The notes below the pieces were generated by a model, which was not told the origin of the DNA, did no database searches, and worked only from the letters and a program-made list of their open reading frames with translations. 64,000 nt of DNA from Solobacterium sp. (GTDB lineage Bacteria; Bacillota_I; Bacilli_A; Erysipelotrichales; Erysipelotrichaceae), in assembly GCA_024693325.1 (NCBI GenBank), contig JAILLA010000005.1:1-64000 (forward strand), given 5' to 3'. Positions 7,846 to 16,252 of the stretch are shown here, one piece after another; position 1 is the stretch's first letter; the number at the start of each line of letters is the position of its first letter. The position numbers were made by a program, and so were the translations under genes.

Positions 7846-8763
7846 TCAGTCCTTCCTCAGGCACTTCAGCAGTGCTTTAAACTTTTCGGTTTCTTCGAAC
7901 CCCCTGCGGCAGACAAGATATCTCCATCTTTCCTGGTCCTGTGCAGGATCAAGGATCGCCCTTCTTGATTCATCAGCCATCCACCATGATGTCTTTTCAG
8001 AGTCACCATCCATCACCAGAACATATGTACCGATCCCGTCATCTGACAGTTTCAGTCTCTGATACATATTTTCTTCTTCAATGATGCGTACATTAAGTCC
8101 GTAAGTTTCTACCAGACGATCAAACTGTGCACGGCTGGCAGAGCCTTTTTTATTAACGGCAAACCTTTCTCCATTCAGGTCTTCCACTCTCAGCATGGGA
8201 TTCTTCTGGTCATCCCTTTTAAATGCTTTTTGACTTAATGCCGAACCTTTGGCGATATAGAAACATGTATTCATTTTTGTTTCTTTTTCATAATGAAGTT
8301 CATCGTAAAACTCTGAGACATTGATGAGCGCAGCATCGATCTCTCCGTAAAGAACAGACTGATGAAGCTGCCTGCTGCTGGCAGTCATCGTTTCGATCTG
8401 GAATTCCGGTGCATTCAGATAAAACCACCTCATCATCTCTCCGGTCAGATTGACTGCCTGCTGCGGGGCGACACCAAACAGTATGCGGTTTGTACTCTTT
8501 TTCTTATGCCGTTCGATCTGCAGGACAAGATTCTCATTCACCAGCATGATCTCTTTTGCGGCCTGGTAAAACATCTCACCCTCTTCAGTCAGTCTGATCT
8601 TCTTTCCCTGTGTCCGGTCAAACAGAGTGATCCCGTATTCTTCCTCCACTTTCTGAACACATCTGCTCAGTGCAGGCTGCGCAATGTACAGTTTTTCTGC
8701 CGCTTTATTCATACTTCCGGTATCCACCACCGTGATGATCTTCCTGATATCATCTATTGTCAT
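7846..8763 (-). CDS. LysR family transcriptional regulator
   Basis: A 305-residue protein with an N-terminal winged helix-turn-helix (residues 1-60: VVDTGSMNKAAEKLYIAQPALSR, then EEYGITLFDR), the hallmark LysR DNA-binding domain. It is followed by a linker helix and a periplasmic-binding-protein-like effector domain from about residue 90. Length is standard. It precedes the SLC13 transporter and MBL hydrolase on the same strand with its own terminator between, so it probably controls that pair and senses the substrate or a product. LysR genes are more often divergent from their targets, so the same-strand order is slightly unusual. Confidence 0.88.
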   Translation of the reverse strand: MTIDDIRKIITVVDTGSMNKAAEKLYIAQPALSRCVQKVEEEYGITLFDRTQGKKIRLTEEGEMFYQAAKEIMLVNENLVLQIERHKKKSTNRILFGVAPQQAVNLTGEMMRWFYLNAPEFQIETMTASSRQLHQSVLYGEIDAALINVSEFYDELHYEKETKMNTCFYIAKGSALSQKAFKRDDQKNPMLRVEDLNGERFAVNKKGSASRAQFDRLVETYGLNVRIIEEENMYQRLKLSDDGIGTYVLVMDGDSEKTSWWMADESRRAILDPAQDQERWRYLVCRRGFEETEKFKALLKCLRKD

Positions 8764-8832
8764 AACTGAAATCCTCCCGGGATCCTTCTGTTTCCATCAT
8801 ACGATGAATCCGCAAAAGTATCCAATCGGCTT

Positions 8833-8857
8833 TAAAAAAAGCACGGACAAGCCGTGC
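8833..8857 (-). terminator. Terminator of the alpha/beta hydrolase gene
   Basis: GCACGG (8841-8846) pairs with CCGTGC (8852-8857), with a seven-base A run before it on the plus strand, which is a T run on the minus strand. It lies 10 bases after the hydrolase stop codon. Confidence 0.8.
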
Positions 8858-8866
8858 CTCCGGATA

Positions 8867-9793
8867 TTAATGACAGTAATCAATGAATTCAATGATGCCT
8901 TCTTCAACATCCTCTTTGATATCAGCGTAGTTATGGATCTCATGACGGTATCCCGTATAGAGTACCGTAGTGACCTCATTGCCGTTGTCTGCCAGCCAGT
9001 TAGCTGTCTGATACACGCCTGTGCCATACTGACCTACAGGGTCCTGATCACCGGCAATATTGTAGACCGGCAGTTTGGCAGGAACCTTTGCGGCCCATTC
9101 TTTTCCTGTGATGCTCTTCATCATCTGCATGAAATAGAGCCATGCGAGATTGCTTGTAGGTTTTGTGAATGCGTCAAACGGATCCTGGGCATGGTCATTC
9201 TGAACGTACGGGTCATCGCAGATCCATTCATTTCCGAGCTTCACGCCCTCTTTGCACCTGCCGAACATCCATCCCATCAGCATACCGCCCAGTGAAGGAT
9301 CGGATTCCGCACCTTTTCCTTCATCGACCAGTTTCTGTACGGCAGCGATGCCTTCATCCAGATTCGGCCATACGCCTGTTGTACCGCAGATCACAGCTCC
9401 GCTCAGATCATCACCGTATTTTGCCATGTACTGTCTTGTAATGAAGGAGCCCATGCTGTGACCGAACATGAAGTACGGAAGATCAGGATACTTCTCAACA
9501 GTGAGGTCATGCAGTTTCTTCTCATCTTCCATCATTGTTTCGGGACCTTTGGTTCCCCAGTCACCCCAGGTGTCATTTTCCAGTGCCGTTTTTCCGTGTC
9601 CGACATGATCATCAGCAGCTACGATATAGCCAGCTTCCATAAAGCTCGTGATCATATGCAGATAACGTCTTGAATGTTCACCGAATCCATGGACCAACTG
9701 GATGATCCCTTCCGGTCTGCATGCCGGGACATAGATCCAGCCATAGACCTGGTCCCTTTCGTTGAATGATAAAAACTTTACTTCGTGCAGCAT
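8867..9793 (-). CDS. Alpha/beta hydrolase, monoacylglycerol lipase/lysophospholipase-like
   Basis: About 308 residues from the ATG at 9793 (MLHEVKF), which has a GGAAAGGAAA ribosome site; 27 further upstream codons are open but not family-like. The fold signatures are HGFGEHSRRY (oxyanion-hole region, near residue 35), DHVGHGKT (near residue 62) and the nucleophile elbow GHSMG (serine near residue 113). The acid is probably in AGDQDPVG and the histidine in YRHEIHN close to the C-terminus. Such serine hydrolases (Hydrolase_4, PldB/MGL group) cleave monoacylglycerols or lysophospholipids. No signal peptide is present. It has its own terminator and no operon partner. Confidence 0.87.
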   Translation of the reverse strand: MLHEVKFLSFNERDQVYGWIYVPACRPEGIIQLVHGFGEHSRRYLHMITSFMEAGYIVAADDHVGHGKTALENDTWGDWGTKGPETMMEDEKKLHDLTVEKYPDLPYFMFGHSMGSFITRQYMAKYGDDLSGAVICGTTGVWPNLDEGIAAVQKLVDEGKGAESDPSLGGMLMGWMFGRCKEGVKLGNEWICDDPYVQNDHAQDPFDAFTKPTSNLAWLYFMQMMKSITGKEWAAKVPAKLPVYNIAGDQDPVGQYGTGVYQTANWLADNGNEVTTVLYTGYRHEIHNYADIKEDVEEGIIEFIDYCH

Positions 9794-10084
9794 TATATAT
9801 TTTCCTTTCCGGCAAATTGCCTGTCTGTTAATTCCATTGTAGCAGTGAAGAGAGAGAAAAGCATAAAATCCCATCGGATTTATGATGCTTTAGGCTGAAT
9901 TCTGCAGATAACTGTATACTATGGAAAATCAGGCATTGATCGCATTTCGCAGAGAGCTCATTGTAAAGACGGTACAGGCAAAATGAAAGCTTCATCGATA
10001 TATAAACCGTACTGCGGAATACATAGCCTCAAGACTTTCACGAAAAAATGTTCACGAAAAAGCGATAATTTGTGTAAAAATTTC
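9794..10084. other. Intergenic region before tRNA-Asn
   Basis: About 290 bases without a supported gene. A good hairpin (AGCAT AAATCC / GGATTT ATGCT, 9860-9889) lies upstream of the lipase gene. A 21-codon ORF at 9921-9986 follows a TATACT box directly, without a ribosome site, and looks like chance. Nothing else is recognisable. Confidence 0.4.
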
Positions 10085-10113
10085 TTGCATCAATCTGATG
10101 AAGAGAGTATATT
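10085..10113 (+). promoter_or_regulatory. Promoter of tRNA-Asn
   Basis: TTGCAT (10085-10090), a 17-bp spacer and TATATT (10108-10113) form a sigma-A type promoter. The predicted start near 10120 is only a few bases before the mature tRNA 5' end. Confidence 0.7.
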
Positions 10114-10123
10114 ATAGGAGCAC

Positions 10124-10199
10124 GCCTCAATAGCTCAGTCGGTAGAGCACTTGGCTGTTAACCAGGGTGTCACAGGTTCGAGTCCTGTTTGAGGCGCCA
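10124..10199 (+). tRNA. tRNA-Asn (anticodon GTT)
   Basis: A full cloverleaf: acceptor GCCTCAA pairs with TTGAGGC, D arm GCTC/GAGC, anticodon stem CTTGG/CCAGG around loop CTGTTAA with anticodon GTT, a five-base variable region, and T arm ACAGG/CCTGT with TTCGAGT loop. The discriminator base is G and the CCA end is encoded. It stands alone between its own promoter and terminator. Confidence 0.97.
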
Positions 10200-10210
10200 T
10201 ATATGAAAAG

Positions 10211-10238
10211 ACCGGTATTCGATGGAGTATCGGTTTTT
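10211..10238 (+). terminator. Terminator after tRNA-Asn
   Basis: ACCGGTAT-type arm (10211-10218) pairs with GTATCGGT (10227-10234 region, with G-U pairs), followed by six T. Confidence 0.7.
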
Positions 10239-10302
10239 TCGTTAATGGCGGATTTTTCGTACATGCATATCAGCAATAATATAGTCGAAGGAAGGTGCGG
10301 GA

Positions 10303-11136
10303 ATGATGATCAATCGAACATATCAATATACAGTTAATTATGTAGTAGCCGAATTAAAGCAGCTTCTGAAAGAAGATATCCCGCAGGAATACAAAGATTG
10401 GGCAAGGGATGGAATTACCTATGTTGAAAGGAATCCGGACGCGGATGTTCTTGATTTTCCGAACAACATATTTGCGTATATGAGAAAAGATCCGATGCCG
10501 CCGATGGTAAGAGAACTTGTTGAAGGGATCTACCTGCAGGGGATCAGTAAAGGCAGCGGCATCGCTGCCTGCAATCTTGGAGCACTGTATTACACAGGAC
10601 AGATCGGAGAACAGTCCTATCAGAAAGCCATGGATCTGTATGAGATCGCAGCGGATACGGGGGATATACAGGCGATCGAAAACCTTGGCTACTGTTATTA
10701 CTATGGACGGAACTGCGAAGTCGATTATCAGAAAGCTTATGAGTGCTTTGCGAAAGGCGCTTTCCGGGGCAGGATCATATCCTTATATAAGATCGGTGAT
10801 ATGTACAAGAACGGTTATTATGCTGAAAAAGATCCGGCACAGGCATACAGTATTTATTCCCGCTGTATTGACATGATCAACAATGATCCGGAATCCACAA
10901 AAGACGGTGATGCAGATGTTTATATCAGATACGCAGAATGTTATTTAAATGGTATCGGCTGTGAACCGGATATATTAAAAGCATTATTCTGGGCACAGCG
11001 GGCAGAGTATGAATTCAGAGTCAGGGAATCTGCCGGCCAGCCTTTCGCAAGGCATGGTATCGAATGGGCAGTCAAGCTGATCGCGGAATGCCGTCATATC
11101 TTGGACAGGGTAGTCAATATTCAACAGCCAAGCTGA
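10303..11136 (+). CDS. Sel1-repeat (TPR-like) protein
   Basis: A 277-residue soluble protein with no signal peptide. From about residue 85 it shows tandem Sel1-like repeats, each with the A-x-x-NLG-x-x-Y-x-G core: AACNLGALYYTGQ, AIENLGYCYYYGR, SLYKIGDMYKNGYYAEKD and YIRYAECYLNGIGCEPD. These repeats form helical solenoids that scaffold protein-protein contacts. The first 80 residues are unlike the repeats and I do not recognise them. The two adjacent ATG codons at 10303 and 10306 share one GAAGG-type ribosome site. No obvious partner is encoded nearby, so its role is unknown. Confidence 0.8.
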   Translation: MMINRTYQYTVNYVVAELKQLLKEDIPQEYKDWARDGITYVERNPDADVLDFPNNIFAYMRKDPMPPMVRELVEGIYLQGISKGSGIAACNLGALYYTGQIGEQSYQKAMDLYEIAADTGDIQAIENLGYCYYYGRNCEVDYQKAYECFAKGAFRGRIISLYKIGDMYKNGYYAEKDPAQAYSIYSRCIDMINNDPESTKDGDADVYIRYAECYLNGIGCEPDILKALFWAQRAEYEFRVRESAGQPFARHGIEWAVKLIAECRHILDRVVNIQQPS

Positions 11137-11165
11137 AAAAAAGAATAACACCTGCGTAGGTGTTA
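11135..11165 (-). terminator. Terminator of the TIGR04076/aldo-keto reductase unit
   Basis: A perfect hairpin TAACACCT/AGGTGTTA (11146-11165) with a minus-strand T tract just beyond it (A run at 11136-11142). A second hairpin, AGTCCTGA/TCAGGACT at 11186-11207, overlaps the reductase stop codon. Confidence 0.75.
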
Positions 11166-11199
11166 CTCTGTCATGAATTCACCGCAGTCCTGACTCAGT

Positions 11200-12264
11200 T
11201 CAGGACTGTTCTTCTTCATTGATGTTCATATGCATGATACTGCGGTATTTTGATCCCGGTGTGCGTTCCAGCTCAAACGGCTCCCCTTCCGGTGTCGGGT
11301 AGGAATCGATCAGAGAGCGTATCATCTGCTTTTCATCTTCATTCAATCTGAATGAGAAGATCCTGTCGTTATCCTTTACATGAGCAGAAGAGCGGATACC
11401 GATGATCGCAGCCGCAACGTCTTCCTGTTCAAGAATATATCTTGTGGCGACCTGGGATACCGAAACACCATGTACATCAGCGATCGAATGCAGCAGCTGC
11501 AGGAGTTTCTGGTAGCCGTCCCATCCCAATGAATCATCGATGATCTGCAGGTATTTCACCTGTGACCTTGTTTCAGGCACAACACTTTCACGTGTTCGTC
11601 CCATATATCTGTCGGCCAGGAAGCCGCCTGCCAGCGTTCCGTAACAGACCAGTCTGATCCCATGTTCACTGCAGTATTTCTGCAGTGTTTTTTCCGTTCT
11701 CCTGTCAAACAAGGAATACTGCGTCTGGCATGAGACGACAGGAATACCTGCATCCACCAGCATGGCCAGATGTTCCGTATCAAAATTCGTCACCGCTACA
11801 TTACGGATTTTCCCCTTTTCTTTCAATGCTTTGAGGTGACCTGCTGTTTCGATCATTCCAGGTACTTCATAATCCCACCAGTGGAACTGAACGACGTCCA
11901 GGATCTCCTTGTTCAATCGCATTAAGGAACGGTCAATAATGCTTTCCGTAAACGCGAAATCGACTTTGGAAAGGTATTCCAGGTCAGGCACATATTTGGT
12001 ATGTACCTGGATATCGCCTTCATGGTAATCACCTGTTTGTTTCAGTTCACTGATAAAGGAACCGATAAACTCTTCTGCACCGGTATAAATATCAGCGCAG
12101 TCAAACGTCGTAAAGCCAAGCTCCTTTAACTCATAAAATGCTTTCCGGATATCACTGAAATCAAGCTCCCTGTCCAGGCTGTGCCCCTGGGAAAGCTGCC
12201 AGCATCCGTTCAGCACCCTGCTGATCCGGTAACCGGGTGATAATTCGTATTTTTCAGCTGTCAT
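11200..12264 (-). CDS. Aldo/keto reductase
   Basis: About 354 residues from the ATG at 12264 (MTAEKYEL), which has a GGAGGAAC ribosome site. The TIM-barrel AKR features are FDCADIYTGAEEFIG (catalytic Asp and Tyr, near residue 50), HTKYVP (Lys), QFHWW (His) and a C-terminal cofactor-binding segment AAIIGIRSSAHVKDN. Such enzymes reduce carbonyls with NADPH in the cytosol. The start overlaps the end of the preceding small gene by 11 bases, so the two are translationally coupled. The substrate is not predictable. Confidence 0.88.
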   Translation of the reverse strand: MTAEKYELSPGYRISRVLNGCWQLSQGHSLDRELDFSDIRKAFYELKELGFTTFDCADIYTGAEEFIGSFISELKQTGDYHEGDIQVHTKYVPDLEYLSKVDFAFTESIIDRSLMRLNKEILDVVQFHWWDYEVPGMIETAGHLKALKEKGKIRNVAVTNFDTEHLAMLVDAGIPVVSCQTQYSLFDRRTEKTLQKYCSEHGIRLVCYGTLAGGFLADRYMGRTRESVVPETRSQVKYLQIIDDSLGWDGYQKLLQLLHSIADVHGVSVSQVATRYILEQEDVAAAIIGIRSSAHVKDNDRIFSFRLNEDEKQMIRSLIDSYPTPEGEPFELERTPGSKYRSIMHMNINEEEQS

Positions 12265-12607
12265 GATGTTCCTCCTGTCCTTCAAGCGGTACAACTGTTA
12301 CTTCACTGTGATGAAAGATCCTTTTCCCTGTACGTGTAATATGGAACCTGGCTCCGCAGTTGGGATCAGGACACGCAATATATGCATCTGTCGTCATCCA
12401 GTCATTCGGATCAGTAACCCTCTGTTTTGCCGGAAGAAGCGGCAGGATGGCACTGAGCGCATACATGGAAAACGTATTCGTTTCGGGAAAGATCAGGTTC
12501 TCACCCTGTACCAGGAAATAATCTCCTGCATGATGTGAACAGACAAATGGTCTGTCTGTCTCCACAGTTTCTACCTTGAGATCATATAATTCAAATGCAT
12601 CATTCAT
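12254..12607 (-). CDS. TIGR04076-like small protein
   Basis: A 117-residue protein with a cysteine/histidine patch VCSHHAGDYF near residue 22 and ACPDPNCGARFHITR near residue 80, the order seen in TIGR04076-family proteins (a short all-beta-looking family of unknown function). It could bind a metal through these cysteines. It overlaps the aldo/keto reductase start by 11 bases, so the pair forms one unit and may act together in redox metabolism. Family placement is from memory of the motif pattern. Confidence 0.6.
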   Translation of the reverse strand: MNDAFELYDLKVETVETDRPFVCSHHAGDYFLVQGENLIFPETNTFSMYALSAILPLLPAKQRVTDPNDWMTTDAYIACPDPNCGARFHITRTGKRIFHHSEVTVVPLEGQEEHHDS

Positions 12608-12651
12608 AAAAGTGCCTCATCGATATTCACATTATAATTTACAATGAAGGT

Positions 12652-13227
12652 ATGAATACAATATTATGCATCGGTGACAGTATCACCGCCGGCTGGCCGT
12701 ACGGAGCGGACTGTGCGTACAGCGGATATCTGAAAAATGATCATACGACCGTCAACAGAGGCGTTCCCGGGGAAACAACACGACGGATCATGCTGAGGTT
12801 TGAACGGGAATTGATTTTATCCGGTGCAGACATTGTGCTGATCATGGCAGGCACCAATGACGCAATGTCCCCCGGAAGTCGGGTACAGGATACATTGGAA
12901 TGCATGAAGCGTATGATACAGACGGCACGACAGAACCATGCTGAACCTGTCGTACTGACATGTCTGATCCCGGACGAACAGGCAGTTCCTGAATGGTTTG
13001 TTGATATCGAACCGGTCAGGAATTTCCTGAATGAATACAACCGTCGGCTCATGGAATACTGCGGTAATGAACATGTCAGCGTGATCTGTACACATACTGT
13101 ATCACCCGGCTACATTGACGGCGTTCATCCGGACAAAAACGGATACCGGACGCTGGGAGAATATATCAGCAGAGAATTCAGAAATCTGTTATCTTTACAG
13201 CAGGACAGAACGGAGGAAACACAATGA
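12652..13227 (+). CDS. SGNH/GDSL-family hydrolase
   Basis: A 191-residue protein with block I GDSITAG (residues 8-14, nucleophile Ser10), block III GTNDAMS near residue 66, and block V DGVHPDKNGY near residue 159 with the catalytic Asp and His. These are the hallmarks of SGNH esterases, which cleave acyl or acetyl esters. There is no signal peptide, so it is probably cytoplasmic. Its stop codon overlaps the start of the HAD gene (ATGA), indicating a two-gene operon. Confidence 0.85.
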   Translation: MNTILCIGDSITAGWPYGADCAYSGYLKNDHTTVNRGVPGETTRRIMLRFERELILSGADIVLIMAGTNDAMSPGSRVQDTLECMKRMIQTARQNHAEPVVLTCLIPDEQAVPEWFVDIEPVRNFLNEYNRRLMEYCGNEHVSVICTHTVSPGYIDGVHPDKNGYRTLGEYISREFRNLLSLQQDRTEETQ

Positions 13228-13862
13228 AAACAGATGCCATCATCTTTGATATCGACGGAACGCTGACAGACAGTACTGACGCTGTTATCAGAGCGTGGAA
13301 CAGAAAACTGGGAGAGCAGGATCTTCCGTATGTTCCGCTGAACAGAGAGCTCGCTTCCTCACTGATGGGAAAGACTATGGATGACTGGGCACTGGCTGTC
13401 ATGCCGGAAGTCCCTCTGACTGTATCCAGAGAGGTCTTAGGACATCTGGAAGCTGAAGAGAATCATGAGATCCGGACAAACGGGACGAACCTCTATCCCG
13501 ATGTCAGGGAAACCTTTGAACTGCTTAGCAGGGATTATGACCTGTACATCCTTTCCAACTGCGGACAGGGATATATTGAAGCTGTTATGGCATACGGCGG
13601 ACTTGATCCTTACGTCAAAGGACACCTCTGCTTCGGAGACAACGGTCTGGACAAACAGGACAATCTCAGAAAGATGGTAACTGATTACCATATGCAGAAT
13701 CCTGTATATGTCGGTGATACACAGAAGGACGCAGACTGCTGTGCGATCGCGGATGTTCCGTTCATCTTTGTATCATACGGATTCGGCAGTGTACCCGATG
13801 CGCTGTACAGGGCAGATTCCATGAAAGAACTGCCTGATGTGATCAGGGCAATGCCGGAATAA
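13224..13862 (+). CDS. HAD family phosphatase (phosphoglycolate/beta-phosphoglucomutase-like)
   Basis: A 212-residue protein with motif I DIDGTLTDS (residues 9-17), a helical C1 cap, motif II LSNCGQGY near residue 109, a lysine in GLDKQDN and motif IV VGDTQKDADC near residue 160. This is the haloacid dehalogenase subfamily I pattern shared by phosphoglycolate phosphatase and beta-phosphoglucomutase. It is translationally coupled to the SGNH esterase, and a terminator follows. The substrate is probably a small phospho-metabolite, not resolvable here. Confidence 0.85.
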   Translation: MKTDAIIFDIDGTLTDSTDAVIRAWNRKLGEQDLPYVPLNRELASSLMGKTMDDWALAVMPEVPLTVSREVLGHLEAEENHEIRTNGTNLYPDVRETFELLSRDYDLYILSNCGQGYIEAVMAYGGLDPYVKGHLCFGDNGLDKQDNLRKMVTDYHMQNPVYVGDTQKDADCCAIADVPFIFVSYGFGSVPDALYRADSMKELPDVIRAMPE

Positions 13863-13879
13863 AACAGAAAATACAGCTT

Positions 13880-13922
13880 CGGTCTTCACTCTGGTTCGAC
13901 CTCAGAAAGAAGACCGTTTTTC
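13880..13922 (+). terminator. Terminator of the SGNH-HAD operon
   Basis: CGGTCTTC (13880-13887) pairs with GAAGACCG (13909-13916), followed by TTTTT. Confidence 0.85.
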
Positions 13923-13986
13923 ATAATACCAATACAGCATATGTTTGCTGTTCTCACAACATTAAGAAACAGAGAGCCCCCTGAAT

Positions 13987-14015
13987 CTGACAGCAGGCTC
14001 AAAACAGGCTATAAT
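13987..14015 (+). promoter_or_regulatory. Sigma-A promoter of the rhodanese/thioredoxin lipoprotein
   Basis: CTGACA (13987-13992), a 17-bp spacer and a perfect TATAAT (14010-14015). The GGAGG ribosome site and ATG at 14047 follow about 25 bases after the predicted start. Confidence 0.75.
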
Positions 14016-14046
14016 AGTGGCAATGTATGATTTCGGAGGCATAAAT

Positions 14047-15201
14047 ATGAAATTGAACAGATTATTACTGATGGCAGTGACAGCCTCACTGATCACCGGC
14101 TGCCAGGCACCTGCGAAAACAGAAAAAGAACTCCCCCTTCCGGAACTTGAATCCGGCATGAGAGGAGAGCTCGGGATCGATAAGAACATCAATGAAGCCA
14201 CGATCGATGAATACCTGTCACGTGACAACAGCGTATACCGTGATGTTCGCATGCTGAAAGACGAAGCGAATTATGAAGCGATCGGAGGAGACAGCTATCT
14301 CTCAGGATATGTAGACGGATTCGAAGTCGTTCCGTATCCGTATTTGTGCAATGTCGTTGGTCTTCCTGAAGAAGTCGGTGAATCCTATACCGGAAAGACA
14401 CTGTTCACATTAGGGAAAGAAGGAAGTCTTTGGGAAAACTACGAAGAATCCATGGATATCCTGGAATACTATTTCCCGAAAGACAAAACGATCTTTCTGA
14501 TGTGCGGAGGCGGCGGATACGCAGGCATGACAAAGCACCTGCTCGTGTCTCTTGGCTGGGATGAAAACAAGATCTACAACACCGGCGGGTACTGGTATTA
14601 CGAAGGAAAAAACAACGTGGAGATCAAACGGGAGGAAAACGGAAAAGTCTATTATGACTTTTACAAGGTCCCCTATCACTACATTGATTTCGATTCCCTG
14701 CATCCGCTGCGTGAAGAGGAGCCTTCACCCGAGCCGACAGAAGAAGCTTCTGCTGAAGTGGTACCGGAGTCAGACTATCTGACAACTGTGGCTGACGGCA
14801 AAGAACTGAACAGCCTGATCGATGCGGGAAAACGTTTCGTCCTGTATGTCTATCTGCCCGGATGCACGAGCTGTGCTTCATTCAAACCGATCTTTGAGGC
14901 TGTTGCCAGGACCGGTCAGGCAGATTTCCGTCAGGTATCATATACAGATCTGAAGGATACTGAAACTCCTGTGACAAGCATCGTTGAATACACCCCTTCC
15001 GTATTTGTATTTGAAGGCGGTGAAGTCAAAGCATATCTGAACCCTGTATCTGATGAGGATCTCCCCTATTACAAGACTACCCAGGCATTCTCCGAATGGC
15101 TCTCACAGTATATGGACATTGATGTGGTCACATCTGATATGGTCAACGGAAATACAGAATGTGATGACTCCTGCAGCGTGGAAATGACATTTGACAACTG
15201 A
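14047..15201 (+). CDS. Lipoprotein with rhodanese-like and thioredoxin-like domains
   Basis: From MKLNRLLL (GGAGG site) the protein has 384 residues. A signal peptide ends in the lipobox LITGC near residue 18, so it is anchored outside the membrane. The middle part (about 100-190) looks like a rhodanese domain, with the active-loop candidate LMCGGGGYAGM followed by a helix as in sulfurtransferases. An acidic PEPTEE linker leads to a thioredoxin-like domain (about 240-340) with the redox motif CTSC and a TPSVFVF cis-proline strand. The lipidated fusion suggests extracytoplasmic thiol or sulfane-sulfur chemistry. The next gene starts 10 bases after its stop. Family assignments are by motif, and the combination is uncommon to me. 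Confidence 0.7.
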   Translation: MKLNRLLLMAVTASLITGCQAPAKTEKELPLPELESGMRGELGIDKNINEATIDEYLSRDNSVYRDVRMLKDEANYEAIGGDSYLSGYVDGFEVVPYPYLCNVVGLPEEVGESYTGKTLFTLGKEGSLWENYEESMDILEYYFPKDKTIFLMCGGGGYAGMTKHLLVSLGWDENKIYNTGGYWYYEGKNNVEIKREENGKVYYDFYKVPYHYIDFDSLHPLREEEPSPEPTEEASAEVVPESDYLTTVADGKELNSLIDAGKRFVLYVYLPGCTSCASFKPIFEAVARTGQADFRQVSYTDLKDTETPVTSIVEYTPSVFVFEGGEVKAYLNPVSDEDLPYYKTTQAFSEWLSQYMDIDVVTSDMVNGNTECDDSCSVEMTFDN

Positions 15202-15211
15202 TGAGGTCCAA

Positions 15212-16129
15212 ATGATGGCGGAGCATGCATATTATCTGCTGGGCATTGACGGAGGCGGTACAAAAACAAGATTCAAGCTGACCGGCAATGCAGGAAACAC
15301 AGTCCGTGAAACAGTGCTGGGTCCTTCCAATCCGAATGATATCGGTGTGGAAAGAACGAACGAAACACTGCGCAGCGGGATCAGAACAGTTCTCGATGAT
15401 ATCCCTGCAGAAACAGTATATGCATATGCCGGTATTGCGGGTGCCGCATCCGGAAGGAACCGTGATGCTGTATGTGCCTGCATGCAGGAGTTTGGATTTG
15501 CCGAATCAGATGCAGGCGGGGATGTTGAAAACATCCTATCTGCCGGATTGAACGGTCATGACGGCATGATCCTGATCCTTGGCACAGGTATCTGCGCATT
15601 CTCTGTAAAGGATGGCATAAGATACCGTACAGGAGGCTGGGGATATCTGCTTGATAAGGGAGGCAGCGGCTATAACTACGGCTGTGATGTGCTGAACGCT
15701 TACTACTCAGCCATTGACCACACCGGCAGTGATACACTTCTGTCAGATCTGGTTGAACGGAAAACAGATATGAACAGTTCTCAGCTGCTGACAAAGATCT
15801 ATGAGCTCGGAAAGCCATATATTGCGTCATTTGCGCCGCTTGCCTTTGAAGCAGCGGAACTGGGCGACCGGACAGCCCGTGGTATCATCTCCGGAAATAT
15901 TCAGGCGACCGTCCGGATCATTGAAACAGGTCTGAGGCCGTTTGCCGGAAAACCGGTTCCCGTCGTTCTTTCAGGAGGACTGACAGAAAACAGGAAACTG
16001 ATCGGAATGATACGTGAACAGCTGCCGGCTGAAACAGATGAAATGGTCAGGATACTCTCTGTTCCACCTGTTGACGGAGCATTGCTGAATGCGGAAAAAC
16101 TTGTCCATGACCGTTTGAAAAACAAATAA
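15212..16129 (+). CDS. BadF/BadG/BcrA/BcrD-family ATPase (N-acetylglucosamine kinase-like)
   Basis: About 305 residues with the ASKHA phosphate-1 motif LGIDGGGTKT near residue 12, a second glycine-rich site ILGTGICAF near residue 125, GGWGYLLDKGGSG near residue 145 and the adenosine-site glycines VLSGGL near residue 258. This resembles the bacterial GlcNAc-kinase branch of the BadF family rather than the radical-linked activases, because the [4Fe-4S] cysteine pair is not seen. It would phosphorylate an amino sugar in the cytosol. The start at 15212 was chosen for its GAGGT site; codons from 15191 overlap the previous gene. Confidence 0.82.
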   Translation: MMAEHAYYLLGIDGGGTKTRFKLTGNAGNTVRETVLGPSNPNDIGVERTNETLRSGIRTVLDDIPAETVYAYAGIAGAASGRNRDAVCACMQEFGFAESDAGGDVENILSAGLNGHDGMILILGTGICAFSVKDGIRYRTGGWGYLLDKGGSGYNYGCDVLNAYYSAIDHTGSDTLLSDLVERKTDMNSSQLLTKIYELGKPYIASFAPLAFEAAELGDRTARGIISGNIQATVRIIETGLRPFAGKPVPVVLSGGLTENRKLIGMIREQLPAETDEMVRILSVPPVDGALLNAEKLVHDRLKNK

Positions 16130-16142
16130 AAGACTTGCAGAA

Positions 16143-16166
16143 ATTGCCGCGGACAGCGGCAATTTT
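16143..16166 (+). terminator. Terminator after the kinase gene
   Basis: ATTGCCGC (16143-16150) pairs perfectly with GCGGCAAT (16156-16163), followed by TTT. Confidence 0.8.
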
Positions 16167-16189
16167 AAATATTGGCATTGTGTTTTCTG

Positions 16190-16218
16190 TTGAACCGTTA
16201 TTATTTCTTATATAATAT
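16190..16218 (+). promoter_or_regulatory. Promoter of the ydjI-ydjG-ydjH-like cluster
   Basis: TTGAAC (16190-16195) and TAATAT (16213-16218) are spaced by 17 bp; an overlapping TATAAT lies at 16211-16216. The AAAGGAG ribosome site and the ATG at 16253 follow. Confidence 0.65.
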
Positions 16219-16252
16219 TAGTTAAGGAAACAAGCAAAGGAGAAATATAAAT

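Noticed and set aside
9921-9986. 21-codon ORF before tRNA-Asn
   Set aside because: No ribosome site, no similarity recognised, and the ATG directly touches a -10-like box; it may be chance.
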